From positions 1 to 5,181 of the forward strand of contig WLCU01000076.1 of NCBI GenBank assembly GCA_009705165.1: a DNA stretch of 5,181 nucleotides, given 5' to 3'. Each line of letters begins with the position of its first letter. Position 1 is the stretch's first letter. Shown in pieces: positions 1 through 5,181 of this stretch. Below the pieces are notes generated by a model, which made no database searches, was not told the origin of the DNA, and saw nothing but the letters and a program-made list of their open reading frames with translations. The position numbers and the translations under genes are program-made. The stretch comes from Actinomycetota bacterium. Lineage in GTDB: Bacteria; Actinomycetota; Actinomycetes; Nanopelagicales; Nanopelagicaceae.

Positions 1-54
1 ACGCTTCCGCTTTTTCTTCGTACCTTCGCTGCCCGCACCAGGTGCAGGGATCAT
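1..54 (-). CDS. N-terminus of a divergent gene, probably a NUDIX hydrolase (MutT4-like), partial
   Basis: Eighteen codons are visible, reading MIPAPGAGSEGTKKKRKR, and the frame stays open to the window edge. The ATG at 54-52 is the only possible start: an in-frame TAA lies upstream at 84-82 and the codons between include no ATG, GTG or TTG. The peptide is short, Gly/Pro-rich and then strongly basic, with no catalytic motif yet in view. The identification rests on context: in mycobacteria the gene divergent from the actinobacterial cca/pcnA is, from memory, a NUDIX hydrolase (mutT4) whose N-terminus is also an Arg/Lys-rich low-complexity tail. NUDIX enzymes cleave nucleoside diphosphate-linked substrates. 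The start codon lies 32 bp from the preferred cca start, so the two genes share one compact divergent promoter region. That a gene starts here is fairly likely; its function is inferred from synteny only. Confidence 0.6.
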   Translation of the reverse strand, partial: MIPAPGAGSEGTKKKRKR

Positions 55-60
55 GGAGCA

Positions 61-66
61 AGGGTA
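61..66 (-). promoter_or_regulatory. Putative -10 element (TACCCT) for the leftward gene
   Basis: On the minus strand TACCCT is followed by exactly 6 nt and then the ATG at 54. This puts the transcription start on or next to the A of the start codon, so the mRNA would be leaderless. A TTCACA at 91-86 resembles a -35 box, but the 19-nt spacing is long. No Shine-Dalgarno sequence precedes the ATG, which agrees with leaderless initiation. Confidence 0.4.
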
Positions 67-72
67 CTGCTC

Positions 73-78
73 TAACCT
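73..78 (+). promoter_or_regulatory. Putative -10 element (TAACCT) for cca
   Basis: TAACCT ends 8 nt before the GTG at 87. It fits the loose actinobacterial TAnnnT -10 consensus and would give a leaderless or nearly leaderless cca transcript. No -35 box is recognisable, and nothing resembling a ribosome binding site lies before the GTG. The element is weak by itself and is supported mainly by similar hexamers in front of the other genes here. Confidence 0.3.
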
Positions 79-86
79 TACTTATT

Positions 87-1526
87 GTGAACCACGCATT
101 AGGAGCCGCAGGCGAGTTAGCCATTCGCTCACTTATTGAACGCGCCCCTCTGGCCAGCTCTTTGGCGCAGTCATTTAAAGCCGAAGGTTTTACTTTGGCG
201 TTAGTTGGTGGACCTGTGCGCGATGCAATTTTAGGAAGATTGGGAAATGATTTAGATTTCACAACTAATGCACTACCAATGGACACAAAAAAGATTTTAA
301 ATAAATGGGCGGACAATATTTGGGATACCGGAATTGCCTTTGGAACTGTTGCGGGTAAACGCGGCGATACAACCGTTGAAGTAACCACATACCGAACCGA
401 ACATTACGATCCTGACTCACGTAAACCAGAAGTTGAATATGGAAAAGATATCCACGGAGATTTATCGCGCCGCGATTTTACCGTTAACTCAATGGCCCTC
501 GAGCTAACAACAGATAAACCAGAATTTATTGATCCATTTAATGGATTACAAGATTTATCTGCCAAGATTTTGCGAACTCCAGGTCGACCAGGTGATTCTT
601 TCAATGATGATCCGTTGCGAATGATGCGCGCGGCACGTTTTGCTAGCCAATTAGATTTCGATATTGCACCAGAAGTATTAGCCTCCTTGAAAGATTTGGC
701 ACATCGAATTTCAATTATTTCCGCTGAGCGTGTTCGTGATGAATTTACAAAAATACTAATGTCAAACAATCCACGCAAAGGAATCACATTATTAGTAGAT
801 ACCGGACTTGCAGATTTAACTTTGCCTGAAATTCCCAAACTACGTTTGGAAGTTGATGAGCACCACCACCATAAAGATGTTTACGAGCATTCAATAACAG
901 TTTTAGAACAAGCGATTGAACACGAAGATCGCTTAGGCGGACCCAACCTTGTAATTCGCTTAGCTGCACTTTTACACGACATCGGCAAACCAAAAACGCG
1001 TGCATTTATTGAGGGCGGCGGAGTTTCTTTTCACCATCACGAAGTTGTGGGTGCTCGTCTTGCTAAGAAACGCTTAAAAGAACTGCGTTTTGATGGCGAT
1101 ACCGTTGATGCCGTTGAACTCTTAACCACTCTGCATCTGCGTTTTCATGGTTACGGAGATGGAGAATGGACTGATTCTGCCGTGCGCAGATATGTGCGAG
1201 ATGCCGGTGAATTCCTAGTACACCTTCATGTGTTAACCCGCGCGGATTGCACCACTAGAAATAAAAATAAGGCTGCTCGTTTAGCTGCAACATATGACTC
1301 ACTAGAAGCACGTATTGCAGTTTTGATGGAGCAGGAAGAACTCTCAAAGATTCGACCTGATTTAGATGGACAACAAGTGATGGCGCTTCTTAACTTAAAA
1401 CCATCGCGAGATGTTGGAGCAGCAATGGATTTTCTTATGGAGCTTCGATTGGAACAAGGACAAATCGGCGAAGAAAGAGCTACAGAGGAACTACTTAACT
1501 GGTGGAAAAACAGAAGTTCTAAGTAG
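87..1526 (+). CDS. cca: CCA tRNA nucleotidyltransferase, actinobacterial type with HD domain
   Basis: This enzyme adds or repairs the 3'-terminal CCA of tRNAs in the cytoplasm, using CTP and ATP without a template. Numbering from the GTG at 87 (479 aa), the class II nucleotidyltransferase head carries GGPVRD at 41-46 and the metal-binding pair D55/D57 in NDLDF. RRDFTVNSMA (128-137) and DPLRMMRAARF (175-185) mark the nucleotide- and RNA-binding core. A C-terminal HD-type region follows, with HHHHKDVYEHS (259-269), LLHDIGKP (295-302) and FHHHEVVGA (315-323). The closing ELLNWWKNR matches the actinobacterial family tail. An in-frame GTG at 42 would add 15 residues but overlaps the divergent gene; the GTG at 87 gives a length close to the roughly 480 aa of the mycobacterial homologue as I recall it. 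The last 36 bp overlap the convergent permease gene. The family is often annotated pcnA (poly(A) polymerase), but CCA addition is the better call. Confidence 0.95.
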   Translation: MNHALGAAGELAIRSLIERAPLASSLAQSFKAEGFTLALVGGPVRDAILGRLGNDLDFTTNALPMDTKKILNKWADNIWDTGIAFGTVAGKRGDTTVEVTTYRTEHYDPDSRKPEVEYGKDIHGDLSRRDFTVNSMALELTTDKPEFIDPFNGLQDLSAKILRTPGRPGDSFNDDPLRMMRAARFASQLDFDIAPEVLASLKDLAHRISIISAERVRDEFTKILMSNNPRKGITLLVDTGLADLTLPEIPKLRLEVDEHHHHKDVYEHSITVLEQAIEHEDRLGGPNLVIRLAALLHDIGKPKTRAFIEGGGVSFHHHEVVGARLAKKRLKELRFDGDTVDAVELLTTLHLRFHGYGDGEWTDSAVRRYVRDAGEFLVHLHVLTRADCTTRNKNKAARLAATYDSLEARIAVLMEQEELSKIRPDLDGQQVMALLNLKPSRDVGAAMDFLMELRLEQGQIGEERATEELLNWWKNRSSK

Positions 1527-1527
1527 T
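1490..1527. repeat. 8-bp inverted repeat bounding the cca/permease overlap
   Basis: ACTACTTA at 1490-1497 is the exact reverse complement of TAAGTAGT at 1520-1527, with 22 nt between. The two arms contain the two stop codons: the permease stop at 1493-1491 and the cca stop at 1524-1526. Both genes therefore finish with the same pattern, a CTA CTT Leu-Leu pair at the start of the overlap and AAG TAG at its end. The stem is AT-rich and no T-run follows on either strand, so it is a poor intrinsic terminator. A weak bidirectional 3'-end structure remains possible. Confidence 0.6.
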
Positions 1528-2762
1528 CGGATTCCAACTAAAAAGTATGCAGCACTGACGCACAATGGAACCGTTGAACCTAGACCAGAAGTAGGCAGAA
1601 GTAACGCTGCAATCAAACCACCAGTAACAATTGCCCCATTAACTAAAACATCATAGACGGCAAAAACACGACCTCTGTAGTAATCATCAATCTTGGACTG
1701 AACTAGCGCATCATTTGTAACTTTTAAATTCTGTCCAAAAAAAGAAGTTAAAAAAGCGGTAAGAATTAAAGTTACTTGTGTTTGCACAGTGGCCAGAATT
1801 AACGGACATGCAGCACTTGTAAAAATTGCAAATCTAATCCAACGATGTCGGCCAAATTTAGAAACCCCATAAGGGGCAAGGAAAGCTCCTAGAAAAACTC
1901 CAATTCCGGCAAAGGAAAGTGCATAACCAAAACCTTTTAAACCTTGTTCAGGAAATGCGGGATCATTAAAAGAGTTTCGCTCTAATAACAACGCAGTCAA
2001 AGTTAAGGCCGTTAAGCCACCTCGGTGAACCGCTGTAGCAAAAATTCCACGGGCGGCATCAGTGTGAACGCGTAGAAACTCAAACCCTTCACGCATATCT
2101 CTAATTCCTTGAGTGAAACTAGCGGCTTGAATTTCATGATCTTGTGGTCCAATTTCAAACTTATTAAGCCGGCTAGTTAAAAGTGCGGCAGCAAAGTACC
2201 CACCACTTGCAATTAATATAAGAAGCGCATCAGCGTGATTAGCCAAAGCCAATGTATCAACTAGGGCTCGAACACCAACACCGATTCCACCGCCGATGAC
2301 AACCAAAACAGAACCACCTGTAACTGCCATTGCATTTGCAGTAACTAAAGATTTGGAATCAACAAGCAATGGCAAACCTGCAGAAAGCGCGGCAAGAATT
2401 AGGCGATTAATACCAAAAGCAATTAAAACAACTGCAGTTAGTTCTAGGCCCGTTGTGCCACTAAAGATAAAAAGTGCAACCAACAAGAGATTGACACTTC
2501 GAGCAAGGTTTGAAAAGAAAAGTGCACGTTGTCTGGAAACGCGATCTAAAACAGTTCCAACAAAAGGGCCAACAATTGAATAAGGCAACAACACAACTGC
2601 AAAACCTAAAGCCGCATTTAAAGCATTTGCCTGGCGTTCTGGGGAAAAAAGTACAAAGGAAGCTAGTGCACTTTGAAATATTCCATCTGTTGCTTGGCCG
2701 GTCCACCGCACCGCTAACAACCGCGAAAACCTTGGATGCCGCAGCAAACCAAAGAAGTTCAT
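1491..2762 (-). CDS. MFS-family permease, substrate unknown
   Basis: A 423-residue, very hydrophobic protein with about twelve likely membrane segments, in the usual MFS size range. A motif-A-like loop lies after the second segment (about 69-79: G69, D73, R74, R77, R79). A long polar loop near 200-235 separates the two halves. The sequence DDYYRGRVFAVYD (359-371), in the loop before segment 11, is typical of the MFS group that includes EntS-like exporters and uncharacterised actinobacterial permeases. The protein would sit in the cytoplasmic membrane; direction and substrate cannot be read from the sequence, though efflux is the commonest role of this group. The ATG at 2762 is fixed: an in-frame TAA lies at 2783-2781 with no other start codon between. 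The 3' end overlaps cca by 36 bp. The first 22 or so codons are richer in G/C at third positions than the rest. Confidence 0.88.
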   Translation of the reverse strand: MNFFGLLRHPRFSRLLAVRWTGQATDGIFQSALASFVLFSPERQANALNAALGFAVVLLPYSIVGPFVGTVLDRVSRQRALFFSNLARSVNLLLVALFIFSGTTGLELTAVVLIAFGINRLILAALSAGLPLLVDSKSLVTANAMAVTGGSVLVVIGGGIGVGVRALVDTLALANHADALLILIASGGYFAAALLTSRLNKFEIGPQDHEIQAASFTQGIRDMREGFEFLRVHTDAARGIFATAVHRGGLTALTLTALLLERNSFNDPAFPEQGLKGFGYALSFAGIGVFLGAFLAPYGVSKFGRHRWIRFAIFTSAACPLILATVQTQVTLILTAFLTSFFGQNLKVTNDALVQSKIDDYYRGRVFAVYDVLVNGAIVTGGLIAALLLPTSGLGSTVPLCVSAAYFLVGIRLLRTSVFPPVK

Positions 2763-2769
2763 AATGAAG

Positions 2770-2775
2770 AGCGTA
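2770..2775 (-). promoter_or_regulatory. Putative -10 element (TACGCT) for the permease gene
   Basis: On the minus strand TACGCT at 2775-2770 is followed by 7 nt and the ATG at 2762, matching leaderless promoter geometry. No clear -35 box or Shine-Dalgarno sequence is visible. It lies in the 43-bp divergent spacer shared with the DUF5318 gene. Confidence 0.35.
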
Positions 2776-2791
2776 CTGGCTTAATTAGGTT

Positions 2792-2797
2792 TATTCT
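2792..2797 (+). promoter_or_regulatory. Putative -10 element (TATTCT) for the DUF5318-ponA unit
   Basis: TATTCT ends 8 nt before the ATG at 2806, with A residues at 2802, 2805 and 2806 as plausible transcription starts. No -35 box is evident at 17-18 bp and there is no ribosome binding site, so the transcript would be leaderless or carry one to a few leader bases. It likely drives DUF5318 and, by read-through, ponA and the next gene. Confidence 0.4.
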
Positions 2798-2805
2798 TTG
2801 CAGTA

Positions 2806-3219
2806 ATGAAATCGCAACGTTCGTTCATCGACTATTCACTCGATAAGCGCGCCACTTTGATGGCGCTCTTTCGCGGTGTGGTGGACGCCTGTGATGCCGA
2901 CCCATACTTAATGCGGGCGGCGAAATGGCATGGCGAAAAAGTAGAGCGAAACTGTCCGGTCTGTAAGAAACACGAGCTAGTTGAACTTCGATACACATTT
3001 GGCGAACAACTCGGTCAGTACTCAGGTCGCATTAAGAACCCAAAAGAACTGCTCGAAATGGAAAGCGAATTCGGGGAGTTTCGTGTGTATATCGTTGAGG
3101 TTTGCCGCGGGTGTTCATGGAATCACCTATGTGCTTCATATGTTTTAGGTGATGGCCGCGAACGCAAGGCGCCCCGCAAGATACGTACCTTGGAGGACGA
3201 GGATTACGCCACACGGTAG
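2806..3219 (+). CDS. DUF5318 family protein, probable zinc-binding, upstream of ponA
   Basis: A 137-residue soluble protein of unknown biochemical function. It matches, from memory, the family of mycobacterial Rv0049, which also lies just before ponA1. Shared features are the VxYSLDKR-like start, CDADPYLMRAAKWHG at 29-43, an NCPVC pair (C50/C53), TFGEQLG (64-70) and VCRGCSWNHL (C100/C103). Two CxxC pairs about 50 residues apart suggest a single zinc-ribbon-like site; this is inference. There is no signal peptide or membrane segment, and the last 20 residues are charged. The ATG is fixed: an in-frame TAA lies at 2782-2784 with no start codon between. ponA begins 9 bp after the stop. Third-position GC is about 54% (74 of 137 codons by hand count), against about 22% over the first 60 codons of ponA. 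A regulatory or assembly role for PonA is plausible but unproven. Confidence 0.9.
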   Translation: MKSQRSFIDYSLDKRATLMALFRGVVDACDADPYLMRAAKWHGEKVERNCPVCKKHELVELRYTFGEQLGQYSGRIKNPKELLEMESEFGEFRVYIVEVCRGCSWNHLCASYVLGDGRERKAPRKIRTLEDEDYATR

Positions 3220-3222
3220 CCT
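3217..3222 (+). promoter_or_regulatory. Possible internal -10 element (TAGCCT) for ponA
   Basis: TAGCCT begins with the TAG stop codon of the DUF5318 gene and ends exactly 6 nt before the ponA ATG, the geometry expected for a leaderless start. No Shine-Dalgarno sequence precedes ponA. If active, it would let ponA be transcribed independently of DUF5318. Co-transcription with translational coupling across the 9-bp gap explains the layout equally well. Confidence 0.3.
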
Positions 3223-3228
3223 TAAGAA

Positions 3229-5127
3229 ATGCGAACTTTCCTAATTCGATCAGCCATCTTTCTAAGCGGCATTGGTTTTGTAGCTGGGTCGGTTCTCTTT
3301 GCACTTGCTTATTTCACAGTTGAAATCCCTGATCCAAATGCATACGTAAATTCACAATCTACAATTATTCAATATTCAAATGGTGTCGAAATTGGACGAA
3401 TTGGAACTCAAAACCGCCAAATTGTCCCATTAGCAAAAATTCCTTTGAATGTACGTCATGCAGTTTTGGCCGCCGAGGACAAGAATTTTTATTCAAACCG
3501 CGCATTTTCGGTTACTGGAATTCTGCGCGCAGTATTAAACAACTTACGCGGAGGATCATTACAAGGTGGTTCAACCATCACACAGCAATACGCAAAGACC
3601 GCTTTTCTAACGCCAAGCAGAACCATTCAAAGAAAGATTAAAGAGTTAGTAATCTCTATTAAGTTAGAAAATCAACTTTCAAAAGATCAAATCTTTGAAA
3701 GCTATTTAAATACTATTTACTTTGGCCGCGGCTCATATGGAGTTATGACCGCATCTCAACAATATTTCAATCGAAATGTTGGTCAGCTCTCTGATTCACA
3801 AGCTGCAGTTATTGCATCAATTCTTCGATCTCCTGGACTTTATGATCCAGCTTTTCAAAAAGGAAATGCCGAACGTTTAGCAGGCCGATTTGAGTATGTT
3901 AAAAATAATATGGTCGAAGCTGGTTGGTTAGACAAAGATGTTGCAGCGAAGATGGAACTCCCAAAAATCGCACCACGTGCAACTTCTGGTCAACTCAGCG
4001 GACCCAAGGGTCACATCATTGAAGCCGTACAAAAAGAGTTAGCAAAATTAGGTTTTAGCCAAGACCAACTTCTTGTTGGCGGGCTTGTCATTAAAACAAC
4101 CCTTGATCAAAAAGCTCAACAATCTGCCGTAGATGCAGTTAATAAGTTTTACCCAACAAAGGCTCCAGATAATCTTCATATTGGTTTAGTTGCAATTCGC
4201 CCTGGAACCGGCGAAATCGTTGCTCTATATGGCGGCCGTGACTATCTAGCACGTCAATTAAGTGATGCGACTCAATCAATTGCTTTAGCTGGTTCAACTT
4301 TTAAACCATTTGCAATCATTGCCGGTCTTGAACAAGGCATCCCACTGACATCAATGTGGAATGGTGATTCGCCACAAGTTTTCGATGATGCCGGAAAACC
4401 ATATGAAGTTTCTAACTACGGCAATGAAGGTTGGGGACAGATCGATTTGCTTTATGCAACTAAACATTCTGTTAACACCATCTTTGTTCCACTGGGAATA
4501 AAAGTGGGTCCAACTGCTGTCGTAGATGTTGCACGACGCGCAGGTATTCCAGAGTCAGTTGCGATGATGCCAACGCCTTCAGTTGTGCTTGGCGTTGCAA
4601 GCCCACATGTCATCGATGTTGCAAATGCGTATGCAACTTTTGCTGCTCAAGGAATTAAATCAAAACCTTATTTAGTTGCTCAAGTAATTGGTGCTAATAA
4701 AGGTGTCCTGTACGAAGGAAAGCAAGAGACGCAGGAAGTATTTTCTAAAGAAGTTATGGCTGATCTGACATATTCGCTTAAAGGTGTTGTAACTGGTGGA
4801 ACTGGAGCCGCAGCACTTGCACTCGGTCGACCAGCTGCGGGTAAAACCGGTACATCACAATCAAATGCATCAGCTTGGTTCAGCGCGTACACCCCACAAC
4901 TAGCTGCATCAGTTGCGCTGTTTAGAGATAGTGCATCAGAGACGCTCAACGGTATAGGTGGCTTGAACTCTGTAACTGGTGGAACTTTCCCGGCCAAAAT
5001 CTGGACCGCCTTCATGAAAGGTGCGCTACGCGGGCAACCAATTATGGATTTTCCAGCACCTGTAAATATCGGAGGCTTAGAACCTGTAGTCATGACATCT
5101 GGCGGAGTTCAACACCGAAACCCATGA
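3229..5127 (+). CDS. ponA: Class A penicillin-binding protein (bifunctional GT51 glycosyltransferase / transpeptidase)
   Basis: The enzyme polymerises lipid II into glycan strands and cross-links the stem peptides on the outer face of the membrane. At 632 aa it has a 4-7 residue cytoplasmic start, one membrane anchor (about 5-29), a GT51 domain (about 60-240) and a transpeptidase domain (about 315-600). GT51 motifs are AAEDKNFYSN (catalytic E83), GGSTITQQYAK (113-123), RKIKELVISIKLE (135-147) and KDQIFESYLN with the second acidic residue E157. Transpeptidase motifs are STFK (nucleophile S356, K359), SVN (414-416) and KTGT (539-542). The tail after the catalytic domain is only about 30 residues, with no PASTA domain or long proline-rich extension. 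The start is certain: an in-frame TAA lies at 3223-3225, six bases upstream. It is sandwiched between DUF5318 (9 bp before) and another gene (6 bp after), so the three are probably one operon. Confidence 0.96.
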   Translation: MRTFLIRSAIFLSGIGFVAGSVLFALAYFTVEIPDPNAYVNSQSTIIQYSNGVEIGRIGTQNRQIVPLAKIPLNVRHAVLAAEDKNFYSNRAFSVTGILRAVLNNLRGGSLQGGSTITQQYAKTAFLTPSRTIQRKIKELVISIKLENQLSKDQIFESYLNTIYFGRGSYGVMTASQQYFNRNVGQLSDSQAAVIASILRSPGLYDPAFQKGNAERLAGRFEYVKNNMVEAGWLDKDVAAKMELPKIAPRATSGQLSGPKGHIIEAVQKELAKLGFSQDQLLVGGLVIKTTLDQKAQQSAVDAVNKFYPTKAPDNLHIGLVAIRPGTGEIVALYGGRDYLARQLSDATQSIALAGSTFKPFAIIAGLEQGIPLTSMWNGDSPQVFDDAGKPYEVSNYGNEGWGQIDLLYATKHSVNTIFVPLGIKVGPTAVVDVARRAGIPESVAMMPTPSVVLGVASPHVIDVANAYATFAAQGIKSKPYLVAQVIGANKGVLYEGKQETQEVFSKEVMADLTYSLKGVVTGGTGAAALALGRPAAGKTGTSQSNASAWFSAYTPQLAASVALFRDSASETLNGIGGLNSVTGGTFPAKIWTAFMKGALRGQPIMDFPAPVNIGGLEPVVMTSGGVQHRNP

Positions 5128-5133
5128 CACTAG

Positions 5134-5181
5134 ATGCGCACTAAAGCCTTCTTAATTTTGGCTGTATTGGCCGCGCTTGTC
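5134..5181 (+). CDS. N-terminus of a probable membrane protein (GT87-like by synteny), partial
   Basis: Sixteen codons are visible, reading MRTKAFLILAVLAALV: two positive charges and then a purely hydrophobic run, as in a first membrane helix or uncleaved signal. An in-frame TAG at 5131-5133 directly abuts the ATG, so the start cannot lie further upstream. The gap from the ponA stop is 6 bp and has no Shine-Dalgarno sequence or -10-like hexamer at the spacing seen for the other genes, so expression probably depends on read-through and translational coupling from ponA. In mycobacteria the gene after ponA1 encodes a polytopic GT87/DUF2029-type glycosyltransferase-like protein, from memory; that assignment here is synteny only. 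The visible part supports no more than membrane targeting. Confidence 0.6.
   Translation, partial: MRTKAFLILAVLAALV

Noticed and set aside
42..86. In-frame GTG at 42 as the cca start
   Set aside because: It would overlap the divergent gene by 13 bp and add 15 residues absent, as I recall, from mycobacterial homologues. The GTG at 87 places the GGPVRD motif at the expected distance from the N-terminus.
404..838. A 144-codon open frame antisense to cca
   Set aside because: It lies wholly within the conserved catalytic part of cca, its translation is low-complexity and Ser/Arg/Lys-rich, and it shows no family motif. Other antisense and out-of-frame ORFs over cca, the permease and ponA (such as 4680-5093 on the minus strand) were dropped for the same reason.
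1490..1527. The inverted repeat as an intrinsic terminator
   Set aside because: The 8-bp stem is AT-rich, the loop is 22 nt, and neither strand has a T-run after the stem.
1586..1603. Direct repeat CAGAAGTA twice, 10 bp apart
   Set aside because: It is short, falls inside the permease coding sequence and has no further copies, so it is probably chance.
2764..2784. Six-codon ORF (MKSVLA) in the permease/DUF5318 spacer, a possible leader peptide
   Set aside because: It has no ribosome binding site, lies upstream of the proposed transcription start, and no attenuator-like hairpin is visible.
3192..3196. Perfect Shine-Dalgarno core GGAGG
   Set aside because: The nearest downstream start codon, the ponA ATG at 3229, is 32 nt away, and no start codon lies 5-12 nt downstream. 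It is coding sequence for the end of DUF5318.
3472..3501. GT51 motif 1 of PonA reads EDKNFYSN, without the His of the common EDxxFxxH form
   Set aside because: Asn or other residues at this position are, as far as I recall, common in actinobacterial class A PBPs. The catalytic Glu and all other motifs are intact, so this is not evidence of inactivation.

Overview
The window looks like chromosomal core DNA from a low-GC, streamlined member of the Actinomycetota. Four features suggest this. The CCA-adding enzyme is of the actinobacterial type. A DUF5318 gene sits directly in front of a class A penicillin-binding protein gene, an arrangement I recall from mycobacteria and streptomycetes. Codons end mostly in A or T (about 22-28% GC at third positions in sampled parts of cca and ponA). 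Spacers are extremely short and one gene pair overlaps. Freshwater Nanopelagicales (acI) or close relatives would fit, but this is inference from style and gene content; there is no rRNA or other marker here.

Layout. Positions 1-54 (-) hold the first 18 codons of a divergent gene, probably the NUDIX hydrolase that usually lies head-to-head with cca. Positions 87-1526 (+) encode the CCA tRNA nucleotidyltransferase. Positions 1491-2762 (-) encode an MFS-type permease whose 3' end overlaps cca tail-to-tail by 36 bp. After a 43-bp divergent spacer, 2806-3219 (+) encodes a DUF5318 protein with two CxxC pairs. It is followed after 9 bp by 3229-5127 (+), a bifunctional glycosyltransferase/transpeptidase (PonA family). 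Six bp later the first 16 codons of another gene run off the end (5134-5181); it starts with a hydrophobic segment and is probably a GT87-like membrane protein, judged by synteny.

How the genes work together. cca acts in tRNA 3'-end maturation. DUF5318, ponA and the last gene form a tight co-directional unit centred on peptidoglycan synthesis; DUF5318 has no known biochemical role, so its place in front of ponA is the main functional clue. The permease has no visible link to either group.

Regulation. None of the starts has a convincing Shine-Dalgarno sequence. Five of the six have a TAnnCT hexamer ending 6-8 nt before the start codon, the geometry of actinobacterial leaderless promoters. No intrinsic terminator, RNA gene, mobile element, CRISPR array or long repeat was found, and no stretch longer than 43 bp lacks a gene.

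Novelty. This is mostly an ordinary housekeeping region. The points worth a second look are the codon-in-register antisense overlap with its 8-bp inverted repeat, the recurring TAnnCT hexamers, the unusually GC-rich DUF5318 gene, and the minimal cytoplasmic tail of PonA.
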